Shown here: piece by piece, positions 43,383-52,341 of the stretch
Numbering within the stretch: the first letter of the stretch is position 1
Layout of the letters: each line of letters starts with the position of its first letter
Origin: Streptomyces viridochromogenes DSM 40736
GTDB lineage: Bacteria > Actinomycetota > Actinomycetes > Streptomycetales > Streptomycetaceae
Assembly (NCBI RefSeq): GCF_000158955.1
Contig: NZ_GG657757.1
Span: forward strand, 4,184,309-4,248,308
Length of the DNA stretch: 64,000 nt
Direction of reading: 5' to 3'
Program-made: the position numbers and the translations under genes
The notes under the pieces: generated by a model
The model's database searches: none
Seen by the model: the letters and a program-made list of their open reading frames with translations, nothing else
What the model was told of the DNA's origin: nothing

Positions 43383-45816
43383 CTACTCGTTCGAGAATTC
43401 CTCGACCACCGTCGCGCCCAGTTCCCGAACGATCAGCTCCTGGCCGGAGAGGGCCGACTCGTCGAGGTCGGGGTCGTCGTCCTCGGGGATGTCGTCCTCG
43501 ACGGACACGTGCCGTGGCTTCGGAGGGGAGGGCTGGGGAACGGGTGGTGCGGTCGGGGCGGGGGCGGGTCTGCTCGACTCCTGGGCGGGGGCCGACGGGG
43601 CCGTCGACTGAGCCGGGGCCGGGCGCTGGGCGGTCGCCGTACCGCCGCCGGTGCCGCTGCCACCGCCGGCGTTGTAGCCGCCCCCACTGCCGCTCCCGCT
43701 GCCGCTCCCGCTGCCGGTGCCGGTGCCGGTGTAGCCGCCACCGCCACCGCCGTAGCCACCGCCGTTTCCTCCACCCTGGCCACCGCCGAAACCGGAGGGG
43801 CCGACGCCCTGGGCCGGGGCGGGCGCGGAGCCGCCGGAGGGGTCGACGATCGCCTCGATCTTCCACTGCACGTTGAACTGCTCGCCCAGCGCCTGCCGCA
43901 GCACGTCCTCACTGCCGCTGCTCAGGAAGTTGTCACGCGCGCCCGCGTTGACGAAGCCGATCTGGAGGGTCGTGCCGTCGAAGCCGGCGACCTGGGCGTT
44001 CTGGCTGAGCAGGATCCAGGTGAAACGACGGCGGTTCTTGACGGCTTCCAGGATGTTCGGCCACAGCTGGCGGGGGTCGAGACCGCCGGTGGGGGCGGGG
44101 GCCGCCGGGGCCGGGGTCGAGGGTGAGGGGCGGGGCGGCGGCCGGTGGGGTGCTGGGTGCGGGGGTGCTCGGGGCAGAGGGGGCCGGTGCATTCGCGGCC
44201 GAAGCGCTCGCGCCGGGTGCGCCCGGGGCGGCCGTGGGCCAGCCACCGGGGCGACGGCCGCTGCCTGCGGAGGCCGCGGTGGGCCAGGCGCCCGGTGCCG
44301 GGGCGGACGCGGCGGCGGGGGCGGACGCCGGCTGAGACGGCTGGGCGGGATGGGCGGGCTGGTTGGCCCCGCTGGTGCTGGGGTCGGAGACCCCCGGGGC
44401 GTCGGCGGAAGCGCTGGGAGCGCTAGGCGTATCCGAGGCTCCCGGGGCGTGTCCCGCAGGTGTGCCCGGCGCCGACGGCGACGCACCCGGCCCCGCCGCC
44501 GCAGCGGGGGCACGGACGGCCGCCCGGGCCGCGGCCGGACCACCACCCGGCGCAACGGGCGCGCCTCCCGGAGCGGCGGCGGCCGCCGCACCATGCCCCT
44601 CGGGCCCCGGCACGTACCCCATGGAGGGCACACCAGCAGGACCCTGGGCGGAGAAGTTCACACCGCGCTCGATCCGATCCAGACGCGCCATGACGGACCG
44701 CTCGTCGCCGTAGGCGGCGGGGAGCAGGACGCGGGCGCAGATCAGCTCCAGCTGGAGACGGGGCGAGTGGGCGCCGCGCATCTCCGTCAGCCCCTCGTTG
44801 ACGAGGTCGGCGGCCCGGCTCAGCTCGGCGGCACCGAAGGTGCCCGCCTGGGCCTGCATGCGCTCGACGACATCGGCGGGGGCGTCGATCAGCCCCTTCT
44901 CCGCGGCGTCCGGCACTGCGGCGAGGATCACCAGGTCGCGCAGCCGCTCCAGCAGATCGGCGACGAACCGACGGGGGTCGTTCCCGCCCTCGATGACGCG
45001 GTCGACGACCTCGAAGGCGGCAGCCCCGTCTCCGGTGGCGAAGGCCTCGACGACGGAGTCGAGGAGGGAAGCCTCGGTGTACCCGAGGAGGGCGGTGGCC
45101 ATGGCGTATGTCACACCGTCCGCCGCGGCGCCGGCGAGCAGCTGGTCCATGACGGACATGGAGTCACGCACGGACCCGCCGCCGGCCCGCACGACGAGCG
45201 GGAGCACACCGTCCTCGACTGGGTTGTTCTCCTTCTGGCACACCTCGGCGAGGTAGTCCCGCAGGGTCCCGGGCGGGACGAGCCGGAACGGGTAGTGGTG
45301 GGTCCGCGACCGGATCGTCCCGATGACCTTCTCGGGCTCGGTGGTCGCGAAGATGAACTTGAGATGCTCCGGCGGCTCCTCGACGACCTTCAGCAGCGCG
45401 TTGAAGCCGGCCGACGTGACCATGTGGGCCTCGTCGATGATGTAGATCTTGTACCGGCTTCGGGCGGGTCCGAAGAAGGCCTTCTCGCGCAGGTCACGGG
45501 CGTCGTCCACGCCACCGTGTGAAGCGGCGTCGATCTCGATGACGTCGATGGAACCGGGTCCGTTGCGCGCGAGGTCCTGACACGACTGGCACTCGCCGCA
45601 CGGTGTGGGTGTGGGCCCCTGCTCGCAGTTCAGGCACCGGGCCAGGATCCGCGCACTGGTCGTCTTGCCACAGCCACGCGGCCCGCTGAACAGGTACGCG
45701 TGGTTGACCCGGTTGTTCCGCAGCGCCTGCTGCAACGGGTCGGTGACATGCTCCTGCCCGATGACCTCGGCGAAGGTCTCCGGGCGGTAGCGGCGGTACA
45801 GAGCGAGAGACGACAC
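43383..45816 (-). CDS. dnaX: DNA polymerase III subunit gamma/tau, frameshifted as sequenced
   Basis: The clamp loader ATPase. Seen at the start: MSSLALYRRYRPETFAEVIG (GTG), Walker A SGPRGCGKTT, zinc-binding cysteines in CLNCEQGPTPTPCGECQSC, IIDEAHMVTSAGFNALLKVVEEPP and the SRC-type sensor. A long Pro/Ala linker follows. The reading frame then changes near 44127-44130: one frame ends in nonsense at 43933, while the other resumes with GGLDPRQLWPNILEAVKNRRRFTWILLSQNAQV, the tau C-terminal domain, and runs to 43383. One extra C (CCGCCCCTC on the coding strand) explains it. The intact product would be about 810 residues. Confidence 0.88.
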
Positions 45817-45892
45817 GCTTACGAGGTTATAGGCGCCCACTGACAACGGAACCCGCCCGAGGTACCCGGCCCGGCCGCGTCCCGGGAACGCA

Positions 45893-45984
45893 GACGCCCC
45901 CCACGCACCCGCCAGAGCCAACCTACCCTTGCTGCCTTCCGGCCCTGGGGGAGTTCAGTCAGATAGCGCCGCGTGAGGGGCTGC
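45893..45984 (-). ncRNA. ffs: Signal recognition particle RNA, small bacterial type
   Basis: On the minus strand the SRP54-binding signature GGCCGGAAGGCAGCAAGGGT is present, flanked by CTCCCCCA and by outer arms CCCCTCACGCGGCGC and GCGGGTGCGTGGGGGG that pair into a long hairpin. Ends are approximate. It lies directly upstream of dnaX, as in other Streptomyces. Confidence 0.9.
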
Positions 45985-46057
45985 GCCAAGGCTACCTGAT
46001 GTCAGGGGCGGGGAACGAGTTCGCGAGCACTCCTTCCGGTCATGTAATGTCTTCGAC

Positions 46058-46145
46058 GGAGGATTCGCCTAGAGGCCTAGGGCGCACGCTTGGAAAGCGT
46101 GTTGGGGGCAACCCCTCACGAGTTCGAATCTCGTATCCTCCGCCA
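46058..46145 (+). tRNA. tRNA-Ser (anticodon GGA), island integration site
   Basis: 88 bases including an encoded CCA (46143-46145). Acceptor GGAGGAT/ATCCTCC, anticodon loop TTGGAAA reads GGA (46092-46094), long variable arm GTTGGGGGCAACCCC, T arm CACGAG-TTCGAAT-CTCGTA. From the anticodon loop onwards its sequence is repeated at 53250, marking it as the attachment site of a genomic island. Confidence 0.95.
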
Positions 46146-46218
46146 GTGCCTCACCGGGCACGATGTCGAAGGGCCCCACCGCTTGCGGTGGGGCCCTTCG
46201 ACGTTGTTCGTCTCAGTT
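46090..46218 (+). repeat. Island direct repeat, copy 1 (att site with tRNA-Ser terminator)
   Basis: Identical to 53250-53341 over the first 92 bases, then three mismatches in the next 37. It spans the tRNA-Ser anticodon loop to CCA and the downstream terminator: GTCGAAGGGCCCCACCGC and GCGGTGGGGCCCTTCGAC (46165-46202), an 18-bp stem with a two-base loop. Confidence 0.9.
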
Positions 46219-46263
46219 TCCGTCTCAGCCGACCTGTGGCGATCCCTGCCGGTCCCGGCCGAT

Positions 46264-46782
46264 CTACGACGGGCGTCGCCGCGCCTGCCGGTACTCCTCG
46301 TAGAGCCGGACGCCGACCGTGCAAGTGCCGACGAGGCCGCCACCGCCGTCGCCTACGGTCCGGCAGTCCGGACATGCGGGGTAGTGCTGCAGCATCCGCA
46401 GATACACGGCTCGCTCGGGACCGCTCGGGCACTGGTGGTCGTTGTCCGCGTAGTGATCGCAAAGAACACGGACGGACCGGGCGAGGCGTTGCGCGTAAGC
46501 GACTCGGGCAAGGTGGCCGAGACCGGGCTCGCCGCCGAGCCGCAAGCGGGCCTCAGCGATGCAAAAAAGGCCGCACGCGCGCGGCACCGCGTCTTCGGGC
46601 AGGGCCAGCACAGCCGTTTCGACCTCCGGAAGCGCCACCAGGACGTGTCCTCGCAGCTGAAGCGTGAGCGTCTCGAGTTCCTCCGGGGAGGGCTTCACGA
46701 CGTCGTGCGCGAGGAGACGTTCCGCACAGGCCCGCATGGTGTGGAGGTCCAGCGGCCAGCCCTGGGCCACGTCCGTGGTCAT
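46264..46782 (-). CDS. DUF6415-type protein
   Basis: 172 residues, MTTDVAQGWPLDLHTMRACA..., helical, with one ACPDC motif near the C-terminus. I recognise the DUF6415 (Streptomyces natural-product/regulatory accessory) pattern; function unknown. The ATG at 46782 has GAGGGCGAGG upstream and overlaps the preceding gene's stop (ATGA), so the two are coupled. Such genes often sit with XRE regulators on Streptomyces islands, as here. Confidence 0.7.
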   Translation of the reverse strand: MTTDVAQGWPLDLHTMRACAERLLAHDVVKPSPEELETLTLQLRGHVLVALPEVETAVLALPEDAVPRACGLFCIAEARLRLGGEPGLGHLARVAYAQRLARSVRVLCDHYADNDHQCPSGPERAVYLRMLQHYPACPDCRTVGDGGGGLVGTCTVGVRLYEEYRQARRRPS

Positions 46783-47312
46783 GCCTCGCCCTCGCTTTCG
46801 AGGCATCGCCCCGTCATGGCCAAAGCCAGGACGTCGGCTGCCGTGCACAGCCGACCCGGCCGGACCATGGGCACCGCCCAGTACGACGCTTTCGTCCACT
46901 CATCGAACTCGGTGTGGTCACCTCGCGGCACACCGAGATAGGTGCCCTCGCCCAGGCACTGGGCGGCCGGTTCGCACCATGTCTGTGAGGTGCCGGGCGG
47001 GACAAGGGCGTAGTAGCGGCGGAAGCCGGGATCACGGATCACCGGGGCGCCGGCAAGACACCGGGCCAGCCGATCGCTCACCGTGTACGGATCAACGCTG
47101 GCCACCGCCCGATGCACGATCCGCTCGGGCAGGCGAACCGCCTCGAAGGCCGTCCCCAACGGAAGCACGGCGAGCTTGGCAGCGCTACTCCACTCCCCCA
47201 GCATGGTGTCGGGGGACGGGTGGGCGGATGCCAGCCACCGCTCAACCGTCCCACAGACCGGCGGACTCGCCGGGGGTGGGCAGGCGGGTCCCGGGAACCT
47301 AATCTCTCTCAC
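46779..47312 (-). CDS. Hypothetical island protein, coupled to the DUF6415 gene
   Basis: 177 residues beginning VREIRFPGPACPPP; contains WLASAHPSPDTMLGEWSSAAKLAVLPLGTAFEAVRLPERI and YYALVPPGTSQTW, a two-part alpha/beta pattern without catalytic motifs I can name. GAGGAG at eight bases supports the GTG at 47312; the frame extends to 47480 but would cross the divergent promoter. Transcribed away from the XRE gene, from a shared 135-bp intergenic region. Confidence 0.65.
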   Translation of the reverse strand: MREIRFPGPACPPPASPPVCGTVERWLASAHPSPDTMLGEWSSAAKLAVLPLGTAFEAVRLPERIVHRAVASVDPYTVSDRLARCLAGAPVIRDPGFRRYYALVPPGTSQTWCEPAAQCLGEGTYLGVPRGDHTEFDEWTKASYWAVPMVRPGRLCTAADVLALAMTGRCLESEGEA

Positions 47313-47422
47313 GTCGGCGCTCCTCAGTAGCGTCGGCCACGCCCCGGGACCGGTCGCACGGTCGCCGGGGTCCTTGCAGGAAGACCCTTGCGCCAGGCGC
47401 CACTTACTCCCATCCCAAGCCC

Positions 47423-47439
47423 TATAGGAGCGCCCTATA
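47423..47439. promoter_or_regulatory. Operator-like inverted repeat TATAGG-N5-CCTATA
   Basis: A perfect 6-bp inverted repeat with a 5-base centre, ending nine bases before the XRE start and lying in the divergent gap with the unknown gene. CCTATAGG at 47421-47428 is itself a palindrome. The position over the likely promoter or transcription start fits autorepression by the XRE protein. Confidence 0.6.
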
Positions 47440-47447
47440 TTGGAACT

Positions 47448-48695
47448 ATGGGGGACTTTCGCACGGGCCTCTGGTCCCATCCCGTACTCGCCTCAGCCGT
47501 CACCGACGAAGACTGGGGCCAGGTATTCCGCACCTACAGGAAGCTCACCGGCCTGAGCCAGACGAAGCTCGGTGAACTCGTCGGCCTGGTGCAACCCGAT
47601 GTCTCCGACATCGAACGCGGCCGGCGCCGAGTGACCTCCCTCGAAGTACGAGGGCGCATTGCGACCGGCCTCGGCATCCCACCGTTCCTGCACGATCCAG
47701 GGGAGCAACCGAAGACCGCACCGGTCCCCGCGCTCTCTCCGGCCGCTCCCGACCCCGACGAGGACCTCCTGGCCCGCGTCACCAGCGTCGTCGACACAAC
47801 GCACCCTGTGGACGCCCCCACCCTGGATTGGCTGGACCGCCTGCTCGCCGAACACCGGCGCGCGGAGGACGTGATCGGCTCCCGCCCACTCGTCGAAGTG
47901 ATGCGCCGACAACTCAACACCGTCGTAGACCTCTACGCAGGCGCCCGCGGCTCGCTCGCCGACCGCGTGGTCCGCCTCGCCGCCGAACACACCCAGTTCC
48001 TCGCCTGGATGGCCCAGGACCAAGGCCAAACGGCGGCCGCGCTGGCCTGGTACGACCGCAGCCACGAATGGGCCCTGGAAGCAGGCGACGCCAACATGGC
48101 CGCGACCACGCTCAGCATGAAGGCGCACATGGCCTGGTCCGGCGGACGCGGAACCCGCTGCGTACGGCTCGCCGAAGCCGCCCGCTGGTCAGCGCCCGGC
48201 GCATCCCTCGGTGTCCAGGGCATGGCCGCCCAGATGGCCGCCCGCGGCCACGCCCTGGGCGGCGACGCCGACCACGCCGAACGTCTCCTGGACGACGCGC
48301 AGCACTTGATCTCCACGGCCGCCGAACACCCGGAGGACGAACCCCCGTGGATGTACTTCTACGGAGAAAACTGGTTCACCCTGCAACGCGGCATGGCAGC
48401 GCTCCACCTACGGAACTGGCAGACAGCCATCGACCACCTCACGACCGGCCTGAACGCCCTGCCGGAGGAGTACCGACGCGACAGAACCTGGTACCAGTCC
48501 TGCCTCGCACACGCCCTCGCCGCCGCCGGTGAAGCACCCCAAGCCCTCTCGGTGGCCGTGATGACCGTCCCCGACGCGGCAGCCATCGGCCGCCCCCATT
48601 CCTGGAACGAACTCCACACCACGGCGGCGGTCCTCCTACGGCACCGAGCCAGGGAAGGACACCAACTGGTCGCCGCCCTACGAGAACACGACTGA
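47448..48695 (+). CDS. XRE-family regulator with TPR-like C-terminal half
   Basis: 415 residues. An N-terminal helix-turn-helix (about 25-80: YRKLTGLSQTKLGELVGLVQPDVSDIERGRRRV) is followed by a long helical region with repeated pairs (ALAWYDRSHEWALEAGDANMAATTLSMKAHMAW, HALGGDADHAERLLDDAQHL, HALAAAGEAPQALSVAV) that read as TPR-like repeats. This is the common Streptomyces design for peptide-responsive or small-molecule-responsive regulators. The ATG at 47448 follows a palindromic operator; the upstream frame to 47388 would remove the operator from non-coding DNA. Confidence 0.85.
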   Translation: MGDFRTGLWSHPVLASAVTDEDWGQVFRTYRKLTGLSQTKLGELVGLVQPDVSDIERGRRRVTSLEVRGRIATGLGIPPFLHDPGEQPKTAPVPALSPAAPDPDEDLLARVTSVVDTTHPVDAPTLDWLDRLLAEHRRAEDVIGSRPLVEVMRRQLNTVVDLYAGARGSLADRVVRLAAEHTQFLAWMAQDQGQTAAALAWYDRSHEWALEAGDANMAATTLSMKAHMAWSGGRGTRCVRLAEAARWSAPGASLGVQGMAAQMAARGHALGGDADHAERLLDDAQHLISTAAEHPEDEPPWMYFYGENWFTLQRGMAALHLRNWQTAIDHLTTGLNALPEEYRRDRTWYQSCLAHALAAAGEAPQALSVAVMTVPDAAAIGRPHSWNELHTTAAVLLRHRAREGHQLVAALREHD

Positions 48696-49103
48696 GGAGC
48701 CTCACACCACGGGGTGAGTTACAACTTTCACTACGGGTTCAAGTGCGGCCCGCTCCGCTCCCCGCGCGCGGCCCGGCCCCCGGCCGGGCCTGCGCTCCTG
48801 CCTCCGTCCCGCTCCAGCCCGGCCGGCGCCCGTGCCGCGTGCACAGCATTCAGTCGCCTGATGCCAGAGAAGGGGGACATCGTGGCTGGGGCGGTCGGCT
48901 CCGCGGCTTTACGGAGCCACTTTGGCGCGAGCATCGAAGATCATGGCCCCAACGTCGTGCTTTACCGGGCAGGTCCACAGACTGCCCGACGCGCCGGAAG
49001 CTTACGTGGCCATGATCACTCGCGCCAAAGCAGCGCCACCCCAAAGCCGCTACACCGACCTGAGAAGGTGCCCCTTGCGTCATCGTTTCGAAAAATGGCT
49101 TTC
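48696..49103. other. Non-coding region between the XRE gene and the HD-Hsp90 gene
   Basis: 408 bp between convergent genes with no supported coding frame. The first half is GC-rich host-like DNA; the second half is dominated by the long inverted repeat at 48893-49060. Confidence 0.45.
48893..49060. repeat. Long imperfect inverted repeat with internal hairpin
   Basis: Arms 48893-48950 and 49007-49060. Aligned blocks in order are GGTCGG, GCGGCTTT, CTTTGGCGCGAG and GATCATGGCC, with short gaps between. The 56-bp centre contains CGGGCAG/CTGCCCG (48966-48972 and 48982-48988), a 7-bp stem. The whole could fold as one branched hairpin in RNA or as a cruciform. It ends 44 bp beyond the HD-Hsp90 stop. 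It could be a MITE-like element, a structured RNA or a transcription barrier; no target-site duplication was seen. Confidence 0.6.
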
Positions 49104-51830
49104 CTATGATGCGCGACTGATCGGATAAGTGGTGGCCACGATGGGCCTGTCCTGAAACCTACCAGCCGCCACGTACTCGATCCTGGACCGCTTAAAGAAC
49201 TGATGAGAACTTCCGGCCGGGACTCCCCACGCTTCTTCTAGCGCGCGACCAAAGACGGAAACAAACGGCCTATCATCCGAAACTTCGGGGGCCTGCGGCC
49301 AATACATGGTAGCCCCCTTCCCCGAAATGTAAAAACTCCGCGACAGGTCAAACACTAGAACATCCTCATCCAAGTCTGCGAAGAAGGATTCCCCGCCAAT
49401 CTCTACTCGGAAGTTGATCGGGTCAGCGACCCTAAAGGAAGTCCTCTTTTCCACCCATCGAACAAGGGCACGATAATCAATCCATCCATCCTTAACCCGC
49501 CAGCAACGCAGATCGCTAGCGTCCCTGCCAAACTTCCAAGCCATTTCTGCGATAGCAATCGGCCAACCATCAGCAGCATCAAACTCGAGACGAGTCACTT
49601 GTTCTTTCTGTGATTCGACCCAGTCACCCATAGATGAATAGCTAGCCATAGGAACGGCGAACTCTCTAGCAGCTCCATGGGGCCGACCAATCAGGAGGCC
49701 AGCCACCTGTCGCAACTCCGTGTCGGTTCTGGCGGGTCCAGCTGTGACAATTGAAGCAGTCGGGTAAGACAGGTCGTCATCCATAAGTTCTGGATTGATG
49801 ACAGCGATGCGCCCCACAGGCTTACCCTCAGCATCATGGACTACTTGAAGCCGCTCTCCGACATCGAAAGCGATATCCTCGGCGAAACCTTTCCCGTCCC
49901 ATGGGTCATCTTGATTAGCTGACTCAGGGAAATCAGTAAGACCATCCTCTGGCAGGGCAAACATGCGGCGCATTAGCTTGGCGCCGTCCATTGTCATCCA
50001 GTCCTGCTTCGACACCGCGCACTGCGCTTCCTCTCCTCCAATATGATCGCTAGCCCAGATATCAATTTCAGAGGCTGGCATGAGGTACCGAAGAAGCGTG
50101 ACGAGCGAGACTCGTTCGTTTACTCTCCACGCCATCCTAGAAATGCGGGTGCGCAAGAGAACTCTACCCTCTGCAGCAGTTGAAACGGCCTCGCACAAAG
50201 TTTCATCCAACCGCACCTTTATAGTCGTACCGGGCTCGTCTAGTTCCTCCTCATGGCTCCCCTTCCGCAAAATTGGGCGGTGTTCCACCCCATGACTGAA
50301 CTCAAGGACCCAAGTGTCCGATGGCCCCCCAGAGATGGAGCGAGAGGTGACCTGGACTTCCTTTCCCATCATGAAGATGGAGAAGAACCCAATACCGAAC
50401 CGCCCCGCGGGTTCAAAGTTACTGGCCAGCAAGCCAGGGTTCTCACGAACAACATCTGAGCTAAGCCAAGACGTGTTACCGAAGTCCAGCAGTTTGCCAC
50501 CGAGAATTGCAGGGGACATCCCAATTCCATTATCGCTGCATGCCAACCAGATTTTTTCTTCCTTCTTCTCAAGCCATACATGCACACGCCCCATGAAGGG
50601 GCGTCCGCCGCGATATGCGGCCAGAGACTCCCGAGCCTTCACGGCATCGCAAGCGTTGGTCGCGATTTCTCTAAGCCCTACGATCCAATTCTCCCCGTAG
50701 AGCTCGTTTCCACCGAGACGTCGAACTAGACCGGCGACATCGCCTACCTTGACTTTAGCCTCGACCGGTTCCCAGTCACGGCATGGGGTAACCGCGCTGA
50801 ACGCTTTAGGTGACTCGACGTTAGCCACTCCACGCGCAGAAAACGTTGGGCGCCTATTATCGGAGAGTACACTATCGGTATTGCGCAACTCTTCGTCAAC
50901 CATTGAAAGTGTTTCATAGGCAAGCCACCACGCCCCCATCTCATCAGATGCAAAGCCATCAGGAGCGGTGAAGACTAGTCTGCCGTTCTTAAGGTAAGGC
51001 CGTTGAACGCGAGTCTGGAATAGCCAATGCTCCTTGGAAAAGGAGGAGAGATTCCGAACCGCAGCAAGGATGGAAGGAACGCGAGTGGCGTCCAGGTGGG
51101 CAGCGTCTGCTGTACGAAGCAAAAGTGCCGTCACCAGCGTATCGGCGCGCCAATCGATTGGCGCAAAGGCTGGTGCTCCGACTGGCGAAGAAAGGATCTT
51201 AGTGACTTCGTCCGTACTCCAATGATGACTGGCTGCAACCCTACCAATTATGCGCCCATACGCCTGCCTTAGTTCCAGATCACCCATGAGGTAGGCCGTA
51301 CTGCCATCCAGCGTTTCCCAGGAAGCCAGAGGGAGATCCTCTGCTATCTCTGCATGCAACGCACGGAGTAATTGCTTGTCGGCCTCAACTGCGAGATCCT
51401 CGGGAGGAGATGCGAGTTCCAAAGGATGAGGCGGGCGACCCCACTTCTCCCTCACTTCCTTCGCTAGAGCGTCAGGCCATTCTCTGCGTTGTCGCAGTTT
51501 TTTCCCCGACAGCTGGTGCGCGGCATGGCTCATAGCGAGGTCATGCACAAGAATGGCCCCTCCGAGCACATACGCCTCAGCCGGATTTAGGCAAATTTCT
51601 GGGCCTGCAATATGATTAGCAATTTCCCAAAGAGCGTATGCATGGGTAATGTCGTGCTGAGTGAATTCAGGCAGATCTCGGGCAATCTCACTCGCGAGCT
51701 GGCCAGCCCGTTCCTCCATGTTAAGAAGGCTTTGCTTGAACCTGTCACGAGCGGTGCAGTTCTCGGTAAAGGCTTCCTGACCGAAAGCCTTACACCATAG
51801 CTCAGGTCGGGACGATTCATCTAGCACCAT
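49104..51830 (-). CDS. HD-domain / Hsp90-like (GHKL) ATPase fusion, candidate defence protein
   Basis: 908 residues. Residues about 40-260 are an HD-type metal-dependent domain: QHDITHAYALWEIANHI (H59, D60), LVHDLAMSHAAH (H96, D97), SHH (202-203) and TADAAHLD. Residues about 360-560 are an Hsp90-like ATPase: GLREIATNACDAVKA (N box), CSDNGIGMSP (G1), and GRFGIGFFSIFMMGKEVQV (lid). The C-terminal third is unassigned. HD-Hsp90-like fusions are known from predicted NTP-dependent conflict systems; activity is inferred. AGGAGG nine bases before the ATG at 51830 decides the start. GC content is far below the genome, so it was acquired recently. It follows a membrane-protein gene by 25 bp, forming an operon. 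Confidence 0.85.
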   Translation of the reverse strand: MVLDESSRPELWCKAFGQEAFTENCTARDRFKQSLLNMEERAGQLASEIARDLPEFTQHDITHAYALWEIANHIAGPEICLNPAEAYVLGGAILVHDLAMSHAAHQLSGKKLRQRREWPDALAKEVREKWGRPPHPLELASPPEDLAVEADKQLLRALHAEIAEDLPLASWETLDGSTAYLMGDLELRQAYGRIIGRVAASHHWSTDEVTKILSSPVGAPAFAPIDWRADTLVTALLLRTADAAHLDATRVPSILAAVRNLSSFSKEHWLFQTRVQRPYLKNGRLVFTAPDGFASDEMGAWWLAYETLSMVDEELRNTDSVLSDNRRPTFSARGVANVESPKAFSAVTPCRDWEPVEAKVKVGDVAGLVRRLGGNELYGENWIVGLREIATNACDAVKARESLAAYRGGRPFMGRVHVWLEKKEEKIWLACSDNGIGMSPAILGGKLLDFGNTSWLSSDVVRENPGLLASNFEPAGRFGIGFFSIFMMGKEVQVTSRSISGGPSDTWVLEFSHGVEHRPILRKGSHEEELDEPGTTIKVRLDETLCEAVSTAAEGRVLLRTRISRMAWRVNERVSLVTLLRYLMPASEIDIWASDHIGGEEAQCAVSKQDWMTMDGAKLMRRMFALPEDGLTDFPESANQDDPWDGKGFAEDIAFDVGERLQVVHDAEGKPVGRIAVINPELMDDDLSYPTASIVTAGPARTDTELRQVAGLLIGRPHGAAREFAVPMASYSSMGDWVESQKEQVTRLEFDAADGWPIAIAEMAWKFGRDASDLRCWRVKDGWIDYRALVRWVEKRTSFRVADPINFRVEIGGESFFADLDEDVLVFDLSRSFYISGKGATMYWPQAPEVSDDRPFVSVFGRALEEAWGVPAGSSHQFFKRSRIEYVAAGRFQDRPIVATTYPISRAS

Positions 51831-51855
51831 GCTGAGCGCACCTCCTAGCAAGCAG

Positions 51856-52341
51856 TCAGGTCATTTTCGGCAGAACTAAGGTGCTCGCAATCAACCACAT
51901 CACGATCACAGAGACCGCAATAAAGAGCACCATGTATGTTTCATACCAACGCAACAGGTTTCTGGTGATTGGACGCTTACGGAAGCCTGGCCTGACCATC
52001 TCATCCGTGATATCGCATTCTTCGTTTCTGTAATCGAGCCAGGCTAAAGCGCCTACAACTATCAACAGTACGGTAAAAGCTGCCACGACTGTAGCGAGTA
52101 TCAATAACCCAATGACCCCGTCACGTGCAGTGCTTGGGGTTACCTGCCACTTGCGATACCCGACGAAGAGCGCAAGGGCCGCGCCGACAAGAGAAGTAGC
52201 AAGCGCCTGATAGATGGCGAGAAAGCGGTAGGCGTTCTCGTTGACCGCGTGAATCTGCTGCAAGATATAGCGATATCGCTCTATCGCGAATTCATTTCCC
52301 ACAACACTTGATTCTGGCCCAGGCTCATTAGACGCCGTCAT
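51856..52341 (-). CDS. Small membrane protein, partner of the HD-Hsp90 ATPase
   Basis: 161 residues: an N-terminal amphipathic stretch (NEFAIERYRYILQQIHAVNENAY), then three predicted membrane helices (about 40-62, 76-102 and 136-157) with a charged loop between the last two (LDYRNEECDITDEMVRPGFRKRP). No catalytic residues. The layout, short helical lead plus compact transmembrane bundle, is that of membrane effectors or sensors in bacterial conflict systems (SLATT/RipA-like), which I name only as resemblance. A GGGGTGGGG lies just before the ATG at 52341. Low GC, like its neighbour. Confidence 0.75.
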   Translation of the reverse strand: MTASNEPGPESSVVGNEFAIERYRYILQQIHAVNENAYRFLAIYQALATSLVGAALALFVGYRKWQVTPSTARDGVIGLLILATVVAAFTVLLIVVGALAWLDYRNEECDITDEMVRPGFRKRPITRNLLRWYETYMVLFIAVSVIVMWLIASTLVLPKMT

